Source: Dentipellis sp. KUC8613 (lineage: Eukaryota > Basidiomycota > Agaricomycetes > Russulales > Hericiaceae). Taken from it: a DNA stretch of 43,680 bases. The DNA lies in contig NSJX01000086.1 in the NCBI GenBank assembly GCA_002286715.1, forward strand, positions 1 to 43,680, given 5' to 3'. The translations under genes were made by a program, and so were the position numbers. Each line of letters starts with the position of its first letter. Position 1 is the first letter of the stretch. This document shows, piece after piece, positions 11,833 through 23,406 of this stretch. Under the pieces are notes generated by a model. That model did not search any database, was not told where the DNA came from, and was given only the letters and a program-made list of their open reading frames with translations.

Positions 11833-12431
11833 TCAGTGGTGGGTGCGCCATTGTTCATCCCTATTTTTTTGACGACCTCGCCTGATATCACGGAGTTCTT
11901 CATTGTATGCATTGGTCCTCCGCCCTAGGTCCTTGACCAGCTGAATGCATTCATCCGTTGACCTCCTTAGCCGTTCATACCGTTCATTGAGATCGATGAG
12001 CCCTCGCCTGCGTTCTTCATGCACCTCTAAGGGGTCCCTATTGACTTGCTTCCACGCGCTTTCTTCAGTACTTTCTCTTTGGCGTTTCTGCTCCTCACTG
12101 CGACGTTCGCGCTCCTTGCGCTCTTTAGAGAGAGTGGCCCAGAACTCTTCGTCCTTGCGATACTGATATAACAGGTGAGTGGCCCATCTGAATAGACTGC
12201 AATGTTCGGTCCACCTTGGCCTCTAACTGCTCCTTAATACTCGGGATAGGGTCTCGCCGTGGTGGACTGTGAGGACCCGCGTCAACCCACATGCTTCCGC
12301 ACACATGTGCTCAATCTTGAAGCTTGAGGTACTGACCTTGCCGACCGGGATCTCTTCTGAGCCCTTGGAACATTGAAACCTACGGTGCGCCCTCGACGAC
12401 GAGAGGGCGGCGGGTCTTCCGAGGGACGCAT
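11833..12431 (-). CDS. S3: short coiled-coil protein, intact partner of dead L3, 167 aa
   Basis: Function unknown. Exons 12431-12337, 12293-12215 and 12162-11833 on the minus strand (95 + 79 + 330 nt, phases 2 and 0). The N-terminal exon is basic and Pro-rich (PPPSRRRGR, KRSRSA). The short middle exon ends EQLEAK, and the long exon opens YRKDEEFWATLSKERKE, a signature shared with S4 and S8. The remainder is a heavily charged coiled coil with ERYERLRRSTDE and a basic tail ending RTHH. The coil exon has exactly the length of the S4 coil exon (330 nt). The frame is open, although the facing L3 is dead. S3b lies upstream in the same direction. Confidence 0.75.
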
Positions 12432-12585
12432 GCACCTCAGTTGGAGGTAAAGTCGTAGCCTATTTGCGAATATATGTTGATGCTGAAACGGCGTACACAG
12501 GCAGTGAGTCAACGAAGCATACTGTGAGGAAGAACACACCTTGGTAGCGCAGCAACAAAACCTATGCGCGTTTATAAAGAGGATA

Positions 12586-12596
12586 GCACCTATATA
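12586..12596 (-). promoter_or_regulatory. TATA box of S3
   Basis: Minus-strand CATATATAGG, about 155 bp upstream of the S3 start codon. Equivalent boxes precede S4, S5 and S6 at similar distances. Confidence 0.5.
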
Positions 12597-12852
12597 TGAA
12601 ATGCTTGATGCATCATTTAAGGGACAAAGGGAAGACGCAACGAGTACGCCGCGACAAGAGAACAAGGCATACCTCCTTTGGACATGTTCTGGCCCCGTGG
12701 TTGCTACCTAGTATTCGGATAGAACTTATCGACGCAACTGATTAGACAGAGACATAGCTTGACAGTTTGGTGTGCGAGGTTGTGTGGCATAGGCATGACG
12801 ACTTCCTACATTCATGTATCCTACTTGAAGTACTCGGGCTATCACTACGGGA

Positions 12853-13439
12853 CTATCGCGTGTCTTGGCCACGATTAACATTCCATCGTAAATTGTCGTC
12901 ACGTTGACGGACGCTTCGTCTGTAGTCACGAATACTTTGACTATGAATGTTGGATCGTCGCTCAAAATCTTTGAATGCCTGCTTCATTGCGGCGCGCTCT
13001 TCTGAGCCACTGTCGAGGGCTTGCCTCCGTAACTTGATTTGCTGAGCTTCCATATTGATCGCTTCCCCCTCCTTATCGACTGCCTCCATATACTTCTGGC
13101 CCACAAATTCGAGTTTATCCACCATTTGCTCAAATTCAAGACAAAGTTTCGCAAATTCCTTGTTGCCGTCTTTAAACCTTTGAACGTGTTCGACAAGTCT
13201 CTGATTCTCGCGTCTACTTTCTTCGTTGGTCTGCCGGATCTTATTGAGCTGCCGAAAACAGGAGGCAATTTCCTCAGTTCTCTTACGACCCTGAAAATAT
13301 GAGTGAGCTTCTCTGAGAAAAAGTGTAGAGTCCAGCGCACCTGCTGTTCTAGTTGTGCAGCAATTTGCTGCTTAAAATCCTGTTTCGCTGAGCTACAAAC
13401 AGAATCGTCAATTCGAGCACCTTCGGCATCGAAGATCAT
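12853..13439 (-). CDS. S3b: second short coiled-coil protein upstream of S3, 178 aa or longer
   Basis: Function unknown. Two exons on the minus strand, 13439-13341 and 13290-12853, with a 50 nt intron (donor GTGCGC, acceptor TTTTCAG, phase 0). The start MIFDAEGARIDD is the first ATG in the open frame. A further 5' exon cannot be excluded because a CCGTAG acceptor-like site lies just upstream. After an acidic N-terminus the protein is an almost continuous coiled coil (QLEQQ, NEESRRENQRL, FEQMVDKLEF) ending in RRSNIHSQSIRDYRRSVRQRDD. The EESRREN and DYRR segments resemble S2. No L gene faces it directly, since S3 lies between it and dead L3. Confidence 0.65.
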
Positions 13440-16076
13440 TGAACCAACCGAGTTCTACGGTGGGTCTTCCGGCATTCCGAAGTGCTCACAGGCAGGTGAA
13501 TCGGAGATGCGTTTGACAAGGAAAGTCCGGGGCTAGTAGAGGGATGGGGGGCAGCCATTGGCGTGGCAGAATGAGATTCCCTGGCGAGACAGATGTCGGG
13601 GTCTTGTGGACTTGCGAGCCGGATGAAGTACTTACATATCGTGTAGATTGGGATGGACGGAATTTAAGACGTTGTGAGGCGGCGAGTCGCAGGACGGTGA
13701 TAGTACAAGGAATGCTTACTTTGGATGCTCCCTGATAACGTTTGAGCTTCTACGGTTCGTAACAAGACCCCGATTCAGCTCAAACAAGTGAAAGGATACG
13801 TGAGATTCCGACATACCGTCGTACGATCCCTTGTCCCAATAGAAGCAGGCTTTGTCTTCTACGGCCGGCTTGTTCTATTATAATATGAGGGACCCATACC
13901 CTAACACGTTGATGAGACGGACCTAAGATTTTCCCTTCGTTGTCTGGGGAGGTCAGTCAGTCCCGTCGCCATGAATGGTGAACTTGCGCTCAGGCTCTGA
14001 AGGCGACGCGTAATTGCATGCCCCTTCCGCAAGGTTGGCTGTTATATGCAGACCCGCGCATTCTACAGATAGAACATCATAATTCTGAGCTCCCTCTACA
14101 CGTCACGAGCGAGAATGGAGGGGACGAGTGTATGGCTGATTGGTACGACAAGGGCAACGAAAGGGTGTATATGGATGTCTCGAGCTCGAGGCGCTTGCCT
14201 ACGGCACCTGCCGGGCCGGACTAGACCTGCAAGCTGCAACGCTCAATTACATAGATACTTACGCGCTTAGCAGGCGTTCAGCTTGATTCTTCAAAGCTTC
14301 AAGGGGTCGAGGTCGACCAACAGTAGCACCACTCTCTTCGGCGGGCACACGAACAGAACCAGAGCGATCCAAATGAAGGCCTTGATCTGGGATGCTACGC
14401 CATCGATGCAAATGCAGTGGAGAGGGATGACGGTGCAATGGCAGGAGAGAACATTTGTATGGCCGAAGGAGGCTATTAGTGAGTGCACCCTAATACCTCT
14501 CTGTCTTTCAAACTGAGCTGAGTGTAGGAAAGCAATGTGGCAGTACATATGCGCCTGTATATATCATAAACGTTTGTGCTAGCATTGGATCTGCCGCTGA
14601 CAACCCGCCGAAGTTATGAGGTGCGGATACAATCAAGTTGGTTAAGAACTGAGCTCAGACGTTGACGTATGCATCCGCAATGCTTCGCGGTGTTGTGCCA
14701 ACAAGACAACATCCAGGCACTTCGGATGCTGAACACCAGCGGCGAGCGGATCGACGCCGTCACGATCCCTGGCTCACTACTTGTCAAGTTCGTCTTTCCT
14801 CAGCCTGGTCCGAGTCATTCCGACTTGATAACGATTATACCGTGCATTCCAGGTGAGCAGATTGCAGGCGAGCAGATTGCACGCTATACCAGTACGTCTC
14901 CATCTCGTCGAGCTTGCAAGTTCGCCAGGACAAAGATCGACTGTCCTATAGATGATATACTCAAGTCTGCCGTGCACAGAATGGTGAACCGTGCCGGCGT
15001 CACCCGGGACTCGACTGTTCTTTGGCACGGACTACGACGTGCGCCCCGTGTGTCCCTTCCTTGCCATTGTCTCTTACTCAATCGATGCACTGCCAAGCTG
15101 TGTCTCCCGATATGCGCTCAATGTACGACGTTGTAACCACGGGACGACCGGCCGATAGACCAGATAGAAGACCTGCATAGTCACGAGTCTCGTTTCCGCT
15201 CGTTCTCACCCTTGCACACAGTGGTCGGAACTGGTTCTAAGGAATGTCATGTACGTCCGCAGCATATGACACCGATCGCACTCATCATCTTGCGCCCTAG
15301 CCCTACGTCCCGTAGGCTCTGTAGCAAGAGCAGAAAAAGGAACAATGCAGAGCGTAAAGCATCTCGCGGCCGCGATGTCATTCCCAAGCACAATTCGCAA
15401 CACGTTCAAGTTATTGATCCCGAGCACGTCCCCGCTTATCGGGATTCAGACATTCTTCATCAACACAAGCGGTCATCAGACAAGGTGAGCCGACCCTCAT
15501 ATGAGTGTACGTATGCCTTCCTTCCGGATGTGGAGTTTTCGAAGTCTCGTTGAATAAACCTTATCCAGGCTTCTCTCGTACGTAGGGCGCTTCGTGGTAC
15601 ACTGCGCATGGCAACATCAACTCGAATCTGAGTAGAGATGATGCCTCTTCTGCTGTAGGGCGTACGCTACGTCCTGACTAGACAGTGCGATGTCCCTTCA
15701 AACTCAATCGTGGCGGCAGGATGCTCGGCGGACCTGTTCTGCTTCGATTGAGTAATCTTAAGCGTCTCTCGCCTTCTTTCCTCTTCGCTTTTCCCGCGCG
15801 ACGAGGGATGTCGCGCAGAGCACAGTCGTCGGTCGGTACTCGTTCCTCTCCCTCACAGCCTTGGCCGACCTCATGGAAGCCTTGACATAGAACGACCTGC
15901 CTACTATAAGATGACCAGCACGATGTCAATCATATTGCGGCACTTTATACTGCGCTCGCCTTGTCCTTTCGATCTATGTTCAAGATCACTTCTCTCTAGT
16001 ATGCTAAAATGGTGCTCGTGTGTGTGTCGCTTTGGCTTATTTGTGTGTTATATCTTTCTAGATTCGCGTTCACACC
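13440..16076. other. Long gene-poor stretch between S3b and L4
   Basis: No gene can be supported with confidence. The segment 13826-13990 is homologous to 19111-19300 upstream of S4 and contains the shared CCCTTGTCCC...GTCTTCTA element. A 155-codon ORF at 14669-15136 has no recognised motif. A GAGCAGATTGCA unit is tandemly doubled near 14853-14881. The part 15360-15700 is the paralogue of the region upstream of dead L3. The part just before 16077 is the likely L4 promoter, with no clear TATA box. Confidence 0.4.
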
Positions 16077-17791
16077 ATGCAGCATATCTCTCAGGGGAAC
16101 GGTGGGAGTGCCGAGTCCTCTACCCCCTTCATGGCCCAGCATCGAGCGTAAGATATGGATACTCCTTGACAGAGTGAAAAGTCTGACGCACTGACAGTTC
16201 GTCGGCGTTGTCCATCTTGTCCAATCATCCGCACGACCCTTACGCATTCAGTCGTGTAGGCAATCAGCGATTTGTCGGGGGAAACGTGAAATCCTTCAGC
16301 CTGGCGCAGACTCAGTATCCAGAGAATGTTGAACGACTTGCACTTGGAGTGTTTCCATCGTCCATTGCTCCCTCGCAGTCTGCGAGGACTATCTCTCAGA
16401 CTCCTCCTCAGTCAATTTTCACTCTCGGACACCCTTCTGCGACAAATCATCCATTGCTCGTCCCGCCGGTAGCAAACGCGCTATCTTCATCTACAGCGAT
16501 AGAAACTGCAGCCACTCCCCTTGTGTCGCAGGATGTCCCTTCGACAGCTCAGGAGCATTCAGAATGGCAACTTGCTCGTCCATCTGCTATATTTTCTGCA
16601 CCTCTCCCCAACTCAGGCAAACACCCTCAAGGTCTTCGCCAGCCTCTTCAGTCTCACGATCTTCCCCTGCCTTCCACCGACGCTGTATCTCCTTATACAA
16701 CCAACGAGAATTCTATTTGTGCACCTTATCCTTCGCATCGTGAGGATAATCAAGTCTCTACGGACGAGGATATAGATACACTCGAAGCATTCTTCTACAA
16801 CGGCCGAAGACGACTGCTGCCGACCACTCATATCTCCACTTATTCTTCCTTGGCGGGCGCCTTATCAGAAGCTGGTCCTTCGACTTCTTGCATTCTCCAT
16901 TCACCTGGAGCGCTGGTCGGGAGTCAGGACGTGGATGATCCAAGTCGTAACGAGTCTGCAACAGACGGCGTCCCGTCTGATGCTATCGGCTTCCAGCTCG
17001 CATCTCTTACGCAGACAACCGTCACCAGCGAGGCACTATCGCACGAGGTCCTCCCTTTTCCTTGCTCGGCGCCGCTGCCATCTCATTCGCCAGTCGATTT
17101 TTGTCAGGAGGCAGCGCCATTAGCAATGACGCCGAGCGTGGTCGCTCTGACTTCCGTTGGACCTGTTGGGCTCATCCGATCCAGGAAGCGTAAGGCACCT
17201 CCTGTGGGAGAAGCAGGGCACGTCGCAATGCAGGCGAAGCAGCGAAAAAGGCGCACAGTGAAAGGAATGAAGAAGACAATTCCTGGTTCACAGCCTGGGC
17301 CCGAATCTGGGTCCGAAGGCGTGGACGAGGACGCACCGGTTCAAGTACAGGGGTCAGCGGAGGCTATACGGTCGAGAACACGGAGGGGTCGTACTAAGGA
17401 GGGAATTCACGCTCTTTATGAAGAAGTTGCGCTGTTCATCAAAGTAGAGCCGTTCGAGTCGCTGGCTCTAGATGAAGTGGTCCAAATAGGTACGCCGTCT
17501 TTTGAATCACGATCGCCTAGATTCACATTCTCCTTCTCAGCTGTCAAATCTCTCAAGGCACGCAGAGAAAAGGAACAAGAAAGAGACAAGGAGGTGCAAT
17601 CGTTGCGAAGTGACTTGACGGCAATGCAGTCGCGAGACTACGAGCTCCAACTGAGGCACCTCGAGGGCAAACTCCATCAGTCCCAAAATCTGATTCAACA
17701 GCTCCGCCACCAACTCATCCAAAGAGAAGGCGAGTTGACAGCGACTCAAACTAATTTACGGTGCAATCAGGAGCAGGATCCAAGACCCTAG
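16077..17791 (+). CDS. L4: long disordered/coiled-coil protein, 537 aa
   Basis: Function unknown. Exons 16077-16147, 16198-17489 and 17541-17791; introns of 50 nt (phase 2) and 51 nt (phase 1). The first exon is 71 nt, the same length and phase as in L1, L5 and L7, and begins MQH, so the start is well supported by comparison. Residues 24-350 are Ser/Pro/Thr-rich. A strong bipartite basic patch follows: RSRKRKAPP near residue 353 and KQRKRRTVKGMKK near residue 371, then an acidic Gly/Ser stretch. LYEEVALFIKVEPFE and LDEVVQI precede the last intron, as in the other L genes. The final exon encodes a coiled coil of about 83 residues (LKARREKEQERDKE; LEGKLHQSQ). The last intron has 17 codons without a stop, so retention would still give a full-length protein. 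Confidence 0.75.
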
Positions 17792-17923
17792 TGGCTACCA
17801 TACGACTCGGAGTGCCGGAGAAGTGTCAGCGCGCGCAATTCTACAGTCATATCGTACTAGTTACCTATGCTTGACTAGCAATCTATCCCTACATCTTATG
17901 CACCAATAACCAGAGCTCTTTTC

Positions 17924-18533
17924 TCAGTGGCGGGTGTGCCGTCGTTCATCCTCAATTCTTCGAACAGCTCGCCTGACATCACGGAGTCCTTCGTCGAATG
18001 CATTGATCCGCTGTGCTGTATCCTTGACCAGCTGAAAGTGTTCATCCGCTGATTTTCTGAGTCGTTCATATCGTTCTTTGATGTCGACGAATTCTTGCCT
18101 GCGTTCTTCATCGACCTTTAAAGGGTCGCCAGTGCCTTGCTCCCAGGCATCTCCTTCGACACTTTCTCTTTTATGTTTCTGTTCCTCGCTGCGTCGTTCG
18201 CGCTCCTTGCGTTCCTTAGAGAGAGTGGCCCAGAACTCTTCGTCCTTACGATACTGATATAACAAGTGAGTGGTCCATTTAAATAGAATGTGATGGTCGA
18301 CCTACCTTGGCCTCTAGCTGCTCCTCAATACTCGGGATAGGGTCTCGCCGCAGAGGACTATGAGGGCACGGGTCAATCTGCATGCCTCTGCACACCTGTG
18401 TTAGACCTTGAAGTACTCACCTTGCCGACCTCCTCCGGGACTTCGGAGCCTTCGAAGTGCGCTTGCGACGAGGAGCGGGCGGTGGGCCTCCCGAGAGATG
18501 TTTACCGCCAGTGCCCGGCGACAAAGTGGCCAT
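17924..18533 (-). CDS. S4: short coiled-coil protein convergent with L4, 174 aa
   Basis: Function unknown. Exons 18533-18421, 18387-18306 and 18253-17924 on the minus strand (113 + 82 + 330 nt). Start MATLSPG was chosen because S8 begins MATSTRA at the same place. The N-terminal exon is basic and Pro-rich (PPPAPRRKRTSKAPKSRRR), a likely nuclear-localisation-type patch. The middle exon ends SIEEQLEAK. The last exon opens YRKDEEFWATLSKERKERE and continues as a charged coil with ERYERLRKSADE, ending RRHTRH. It is closest to S3. The first intron would be only 33 nt if the frame-consistent acceptor is used, which is short; the acceptor equivalent to that of S3 has lost its AG. The stop is 132 bp from that of L4. 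Confidence 0.72.
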
Positions 18534-18697
18534 CGGCTCGATTCCTGATCGTGTTTCAGCGAACTTTGCCCCTGGAAGAGTGCGTGCCGAATGTTGGATT
18601 AGATCAGGGAGCATGACGAGCGCCAGCTAGGACGAACGCACCTTGGCAGCGTGGTTTAACTAGAATATGTGCAGGTAAATCAGCGAAGGAAAGCACA

Positions 18698-18710
18698 TAT
18701 ATATGAGTAA
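18698..18710 (-). promoter_or_regulatory. TATA box of S4
   Basis: Minus-strand CATATATATGTG about 170 bp upstream of the S4 start codon. A second TATAAAAG-like box lies further up at 19171-19178, just before the shared GTCTTCTA element. Confidence 0.45.
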
Positions 18711-19760
18711 CTTGGATTACCTATTGGAGGACAAAGAGGAGGACGAAATGGGCACGACGCTTCAGGAGCGCATCGGCAGGAGAACAAGACGCGCTTAATT
18801 TGGACACGTCCGCGTAACCTGCAATGTTATGGTTGCTATCCCACGCAGAGCATACCGAAGTGCAGACAGAACTCCGGAACAAACGCACGATGCAAGAGAA
18901 GGCCGGGAAGGGGATAGAGCCGGCGCCTGACCCAGATTCCGAGTCTGATGCCGAGCCTGAGCGGAAGGCGCGATGAAGCATGGGCGAAACGCACATAAGA
19001 AAAAGCCCGAGCACACCAGCACGATTCACTTCCATACTTATTTTTCAAACGTCAGCTTCGGAGAAAAGGACATGCATGCGAGACTGGAACGCACCGTCCC
19101 AGTAGTACCGTCCCTTGTTCCGAAAGGAGAAGTCGGCTTGGTCTTCTACGGAGGGTTTCTGCTATCGTAATACAAGTCTTTTATACCCCAGCAGGTTTGC
19201 AGTGCAGACTAAGACGTGTGCAGCTATTTTTCGTGGAGGTCAGCGAGTCCGAGCGACATGTATGAAAAGCTTGCGCTTTGAAGATGACGCACCATATAAC
19301 TCTTCGCGTACTTGACCGGTGATCGCAACCTACGCGTTCCGCGGAAAGACAATCTGCAATATGAACAATCAGAATCGAAAGAAAGGCTTCATGGTCACCG
19401 GGCGTGGAAGCGTGGATGAATTCAACTCGAACGCGCAGTCTCACTGAAGACGAACTGCCGGGCCGCACCGGTCCCCAATGCTCAAGTGAGCGCTCAGTCG
19501 TTCAGTAGACTCGCAGGCAATGTTTTGGCGACCGTAGACAAGATAGAAATTAAGGAGACGAGGACATAAAGCAGCCAGAGCAGATGGTAAGGAGACACTG
19601 AAATACGAGTACTAAAGATATTCTATATACCTGTGCCACTCCCAACCCCAGTAGAAGAAACAGACTAATTAAACAGAGATTATAGGTGTTGCGGACGTGG
19701 CCCGGATAGATCGTACATATGTCCTACCATGTGAAACGTACATCAAAGAGCACATAGCAA
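18711..19760. other. Intergenic, with S-type upstream element
   Basis: No gene supported. It contains the S4 copy of the shared upstream element (19111-19148) and sequence homologous to 13841-13990. The remainder to the SDR stop codon shows nothing recognisable. Confidence 0.4.
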
Positions 19761-21076
19761 TTACTTTGTCAAATATTTGTCCACGATCGGCTTCACGTTG
19801 GGATTCACGCTACTGAGCGTCTCGATGATCTCGTCCTAGACTCGCATATCAGTACCTGCGAAGAAACGTTCAAGCATGCAATTTGACTCACCAAGATACG
19901 CTTCTGGTCCTTGGCACCTTGCTCACTCAGCAGGAAGTCACTGGGCTCCTCGACGCCGTGGTCGGACACATACGCGCCCTTCAGCTCATCCTCCTTCTCG
20001 CTCCCACCGAGCGCAGCCCAGATCAGCTGCCGACTGCCCTGCTCGGGTGTACGAGCAACGATGAGCCCCACAAGGTATGCGAGGGCGCGCAGTATCCGCG
20101 GCCCGTTGCGGCCGAGCTCGCTTGAGCAGAAACCCGGGTTGACGCAGTCCACGATGAGCGGCGTGTCCGCCGGCAGGCGTGCGGTAAGTTCGCGCGCGAA
20201 CATCACGTTCAGCACTGGATCAAACAGCGTTGACACATGAACACGGATGTGTACAAAGCCAATGAATAACTTACTTTTAGAGAAGAAGTAGCGGCGGCGC
20301 ATGGCACTAAGAAACAAGGGAGGATTAACATGCCTAATGATATACAGACATAATTACGGGACATACCCAGATTCACAATATTCCTTATCGTTCGCCTTAT
20401 CCAGAATTCTAGGGCTCGCACGTTCCACGTCGTTCACCGTGATCCAGAAGTGGACTTCGCTTGCAACGATAACCATCCGGGGCCGCGTTGCCGAAGTCTT
20501 GGCCGATTCGAGCAAGCGCGGGAGCAAAAGCAGCGACAGGAGCGTGCAAGACAGGTCGTTGACCTGGAGACTAAAGCAAACTAGTCAGACATAACGGGCA
20601 GCTGCATGTCGAAAACTGGACTCACGTCGACTCCCAGCCATCCCCGGTAGGTTCGTACTTCATAGAAGACATCCCGGCATTGTAGACATACAGATCCAGC
20701 CTTTCCTCCTCCTTCTCGAACGCCTCCGCGAATGCGGTGACAGATGCGAAGCTTGAGAGCTCCAGGATACGGGAATGGACATTCTTGTAACCGGTCTCCT
20801 TCTGGATTGCTGCGAAGCTGGGGCAGCACGCAGATCCCAACGACGTTTGGCAGGGAAGTACTCACTGGCTACAGTTGCTTCGCCCTTCGCCGCGTTCCTG
20901 GCAGTCACGATGAGCTTCCCGGGCTGCATCCGCGCGAAGTGTTTGGCCACTTCAAAGCCAATGCCGACGTTTGCGCCGACAACGAGCACGGTCTTTCCTG
21001 CAAGATCATACTTCTTGGGCGGCGGGAAGCTCTTCATCTGGTTGCGAAGGAGCCGGAAGATGGATAACTTGCCCAT
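19761..21076 (-). CDS. Short-chain dehydrogenase/reductase (retinol dehydrogenase/WW-oxidoreductase type), 342 aa
   Basis: NAD(P)-dependent oxidoreductase of the classical SDR superfamily; substrate not predictable. Six exons on the minus strand: 21076-20866, 20809-20626, 20570-20367, 20306-20275, 20214-19892 and 19835-19761, with introns of 55-60 nt and consistent phases (1029 nt). The Rossmann motif GxxxGxG is GANVGIG at residues 34-40. NAG is at 114-116. The active-site tetrad is N136 (LQVN), S169 (VIVASEVHF), Y206 and K210 (YFFSK). PGFCSSELGRN follows at the usual cofactor-loop position. The tyrosine and lysine of the active site sit in a 32 nt micro-exon. Length is typical of fungal members. 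No sign of damage. It is the only recognisable metabolic gene here and seems unrelated to the L/S pairs around it. Confidence 0.93.
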
Positions 21077-21135
21077 GGTGTCGCTGCGTTCGGGGGTGGA
21101 CTGAAATTATGTTTCTGCACAAGGCACCGACGGCA

Positions 21136-21146
21136 CCTTTATATGT
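21136..21146 (-). promoter_or_regulatory. TATA box of the SDR gene
   Basis: Minus-strand ACATATAAAGG, about 60 bp upstream of the SDR start codon. Confidence 0.45.
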
Positions 21147-22739
21147 GAGACTTCATCTCACAGTATAGATTTGGAGCCAAGACGAGATGTGGTCAGAAGC
21201 CGTGCGTATGTCAGAAGCCGGGGCGACGCGTCTGCGTTGGGATGAGAGCGCCTGAAACTTCCGTCGCGCACGGACCATCTCAGTGTGCACTCTCAAGGGA
21301 GTGCACTTTCGATGGGTTGCAATGTGCCTCTGGGCAATATAATCAAGCCAGGGGTCGTCAGAAGTGCAAAGACAACGATAAGAGAATGGTGAGGGCCATA
21401 ACGCACGCAGTAACAAGTTGCGGCCGGTCGAAGCCAAGATCTCGTCGTAACCATAACCACGTTTCTGATTACCAAGCGGGTTTACGCGACTATGGGGATC
21501 GCCCCTCCCAACTTGTCCTCTGCATTTTTCTCAATCGCGAGGCTCTGCGTATGTCTTAGATCTCAAGCTTATTCCGAAGTCTATCTCAACACTAGATACA
21601 GCATGGAAGATGATCTAGGTTCCATAGGTACGCAGTCACCCGGCCCATGAAAAGGCAAGTTCACCTGTCATCGTGTAGACGATAGATCGACGAAAAATTA
21701 CTACGAAATAGCTTCCCTATATTGTCCAAAAAGTACACATCTTCATGAGTCTAGCAATGACAATGACGATCGGTCGACAGATCTACACAGCCCGACTAAC
21801 TCATATCTGGCATCAGTATCAGCGCTGAGGCAACGCCTCGTTACTTCAGGAAGCCGCATGTCCCGTTTTAAAGGCCAGAAGACCACCATTGTTCGCCGCC
21901 CTTTCGATCCCATGATGTTGCCCCGCCGGCGTGTCGCAAGATATACGCCGGTGCTTCCATCTTTCTCAAGCTACTGCGCCGCAGCTTTCGGCACAACTTC
22001 GTACGTATCGCTGGTTATGTTCCAGGCGGCGGATCGCAGCATGTCAGTGTAACAATGGATGCTGTTAACCCATGAGCTACACCGGCAACTAGATATCTCG
22101 CGGTCCACCCAATTCTCGCGATACACGAACATCAGCGCTGTTGTCAAGTGAACCTGGATAGGGTGTTTTTATATCTGCCTTCTCTGGGCGGCATCTCAAA
22201 TGGTAAGCCCTATTACCTCCTGATCTCGACTTGACTGTTATTCGATTTTCTTTTGTACATGCACCATGCTTCACAGCTACTCGCCGCTCAGCCTCCTCCT
22301 CGCAAAAATAATGACCGAAGCAGGACACAATTAAAACCCCCCAAATTCAAAGAAAGTGCAACATCGAAAATATAATGCAGCGGGTACGTCTCACGTCTCC
22401 TTCCATCTTGAAATCCAGCTGATTTCTCGATTGATTGTTTTAGAATTCAAAACAATGAGGGGGTGAAGTTCAACCATAGTCTTACCGGCTATGTTCCCGC
22501 AGATCATATAGAAAGGCCGACTGCTCTCCGTAACTCGTGTAACACTCCTATTTATCTCGCACCCGATCTACTAATTGCTCTTAGTGCTGCATAATGCGCC
22601 GCGCGTCATCCTTGTACGGGACCGCTGCCTGGCGGTGATCACGGGAACTTACCTTCAATGCATGAAGCTGTCGATCTATCCGACTAGCCTGTCCATCTCT
22701 CTCTTCCCTGACCCGACTCGTCTCTCCCACTCTCACTCG
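21147..22739. other. Intergenic, no gene supported
   Basis: Only short ORFs with no conserved motif. An 11-base GTCAGAAGCCG unit is doubled near 21193-21220. Nothing resembling an L gene faces the lone S-type gene at 22740. Confidence 0.35.
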
Positions 22740-23406
22740 CTACCGAGTGTCCTCTACCCCCCGCTTCGCTTCTTCCTCTATTCTCTCAGCTTCATCGATC
22801 TGTCGCCACATTTCGTCGGTTCGGCGTCGGGCTTGGTCTATGATGCTTATGAGATCTTCGCGGTCCTGTTCGTCTTGGTTTAGCTCCTTCCAGGATCCTT
22901 GTGCTCTTTGTGGCTGCCCCGTACGTTCCGCCTGCCTATCTTGTGCTCCAGCCACTGTCCGGCTCCTAGCTCTGGCAATCTTGTTCACAGCATCCCCGCG
23001 AACCTATCAGTGTAATATCAGCCGCTTCTCTTCACTATGAGCGGAATAAATTGAAGCGACGCACCGTGAGTCCCTCCAATTTGGAACCTGGCTTGATATC
23101 ATTCATAAACCGCCGTCACCCAAGGTTCGGCTGTTTGGTTTCACTTATCGAGTCCTGAGCGACTTGAAAATTCGTTGGATCTCCTGTGTTGTGCATTTGA
23201 AGTGTCCGTGAATCTTTGGGGTGGGTTGTCCGGCGGAGCTGCGGGCACTCTGTGCGCTGAGTGTTAGGTTGACCGGGGTCTGCTGAGCCTTGTCTGAAGT
23301 CAGCGGGAGGAAATGGGGCGCCAGGCTCGGGTAGCATGGTGGTGGTGCTACTGCGGATCAGTGAGTCAGTCTTACTAGGTTGGGGCGAGGGTGTTCTTGC
23401 GACCAC
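22740..23406 (-). CDS. Lone S-type coiled-coil protein, 182 aa
   Basis: Function unknown. Exons 23406-23145, 23087-23065 (23 nt) and 23003-22740 on the minus strand; introns of 57 and 61 nt, phases 1 and 0, 549 nt. The TGA that would interrupt a continuous reading lies inside the 57 nt intron. The N-terminal exon is Pro/Thr-rich (MVARTPSPQPSK; PEPGAPFPP). The micro-exon gives SKLEGLT, positionally like the EQLEAK middle exon of S3 and S4. The last exon is a coiled coil: ARARSRTVAGAQDRQ, then DEQDREDLISIIDQARRR and EAERIEEEAKRGVEDTR. The exon plan is the S plan, but sequence similarity to the others is weak and no L gene faces it. An alternative is a shorter 101 aa protein starting at 23106. 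Confidence 0.6.

Noticed and set aside
14669..15136. 155-codon plus-strand ORF
   Set aside because: No recognisable domain, odd composition and no homologous copy in the paralogous region before L3.
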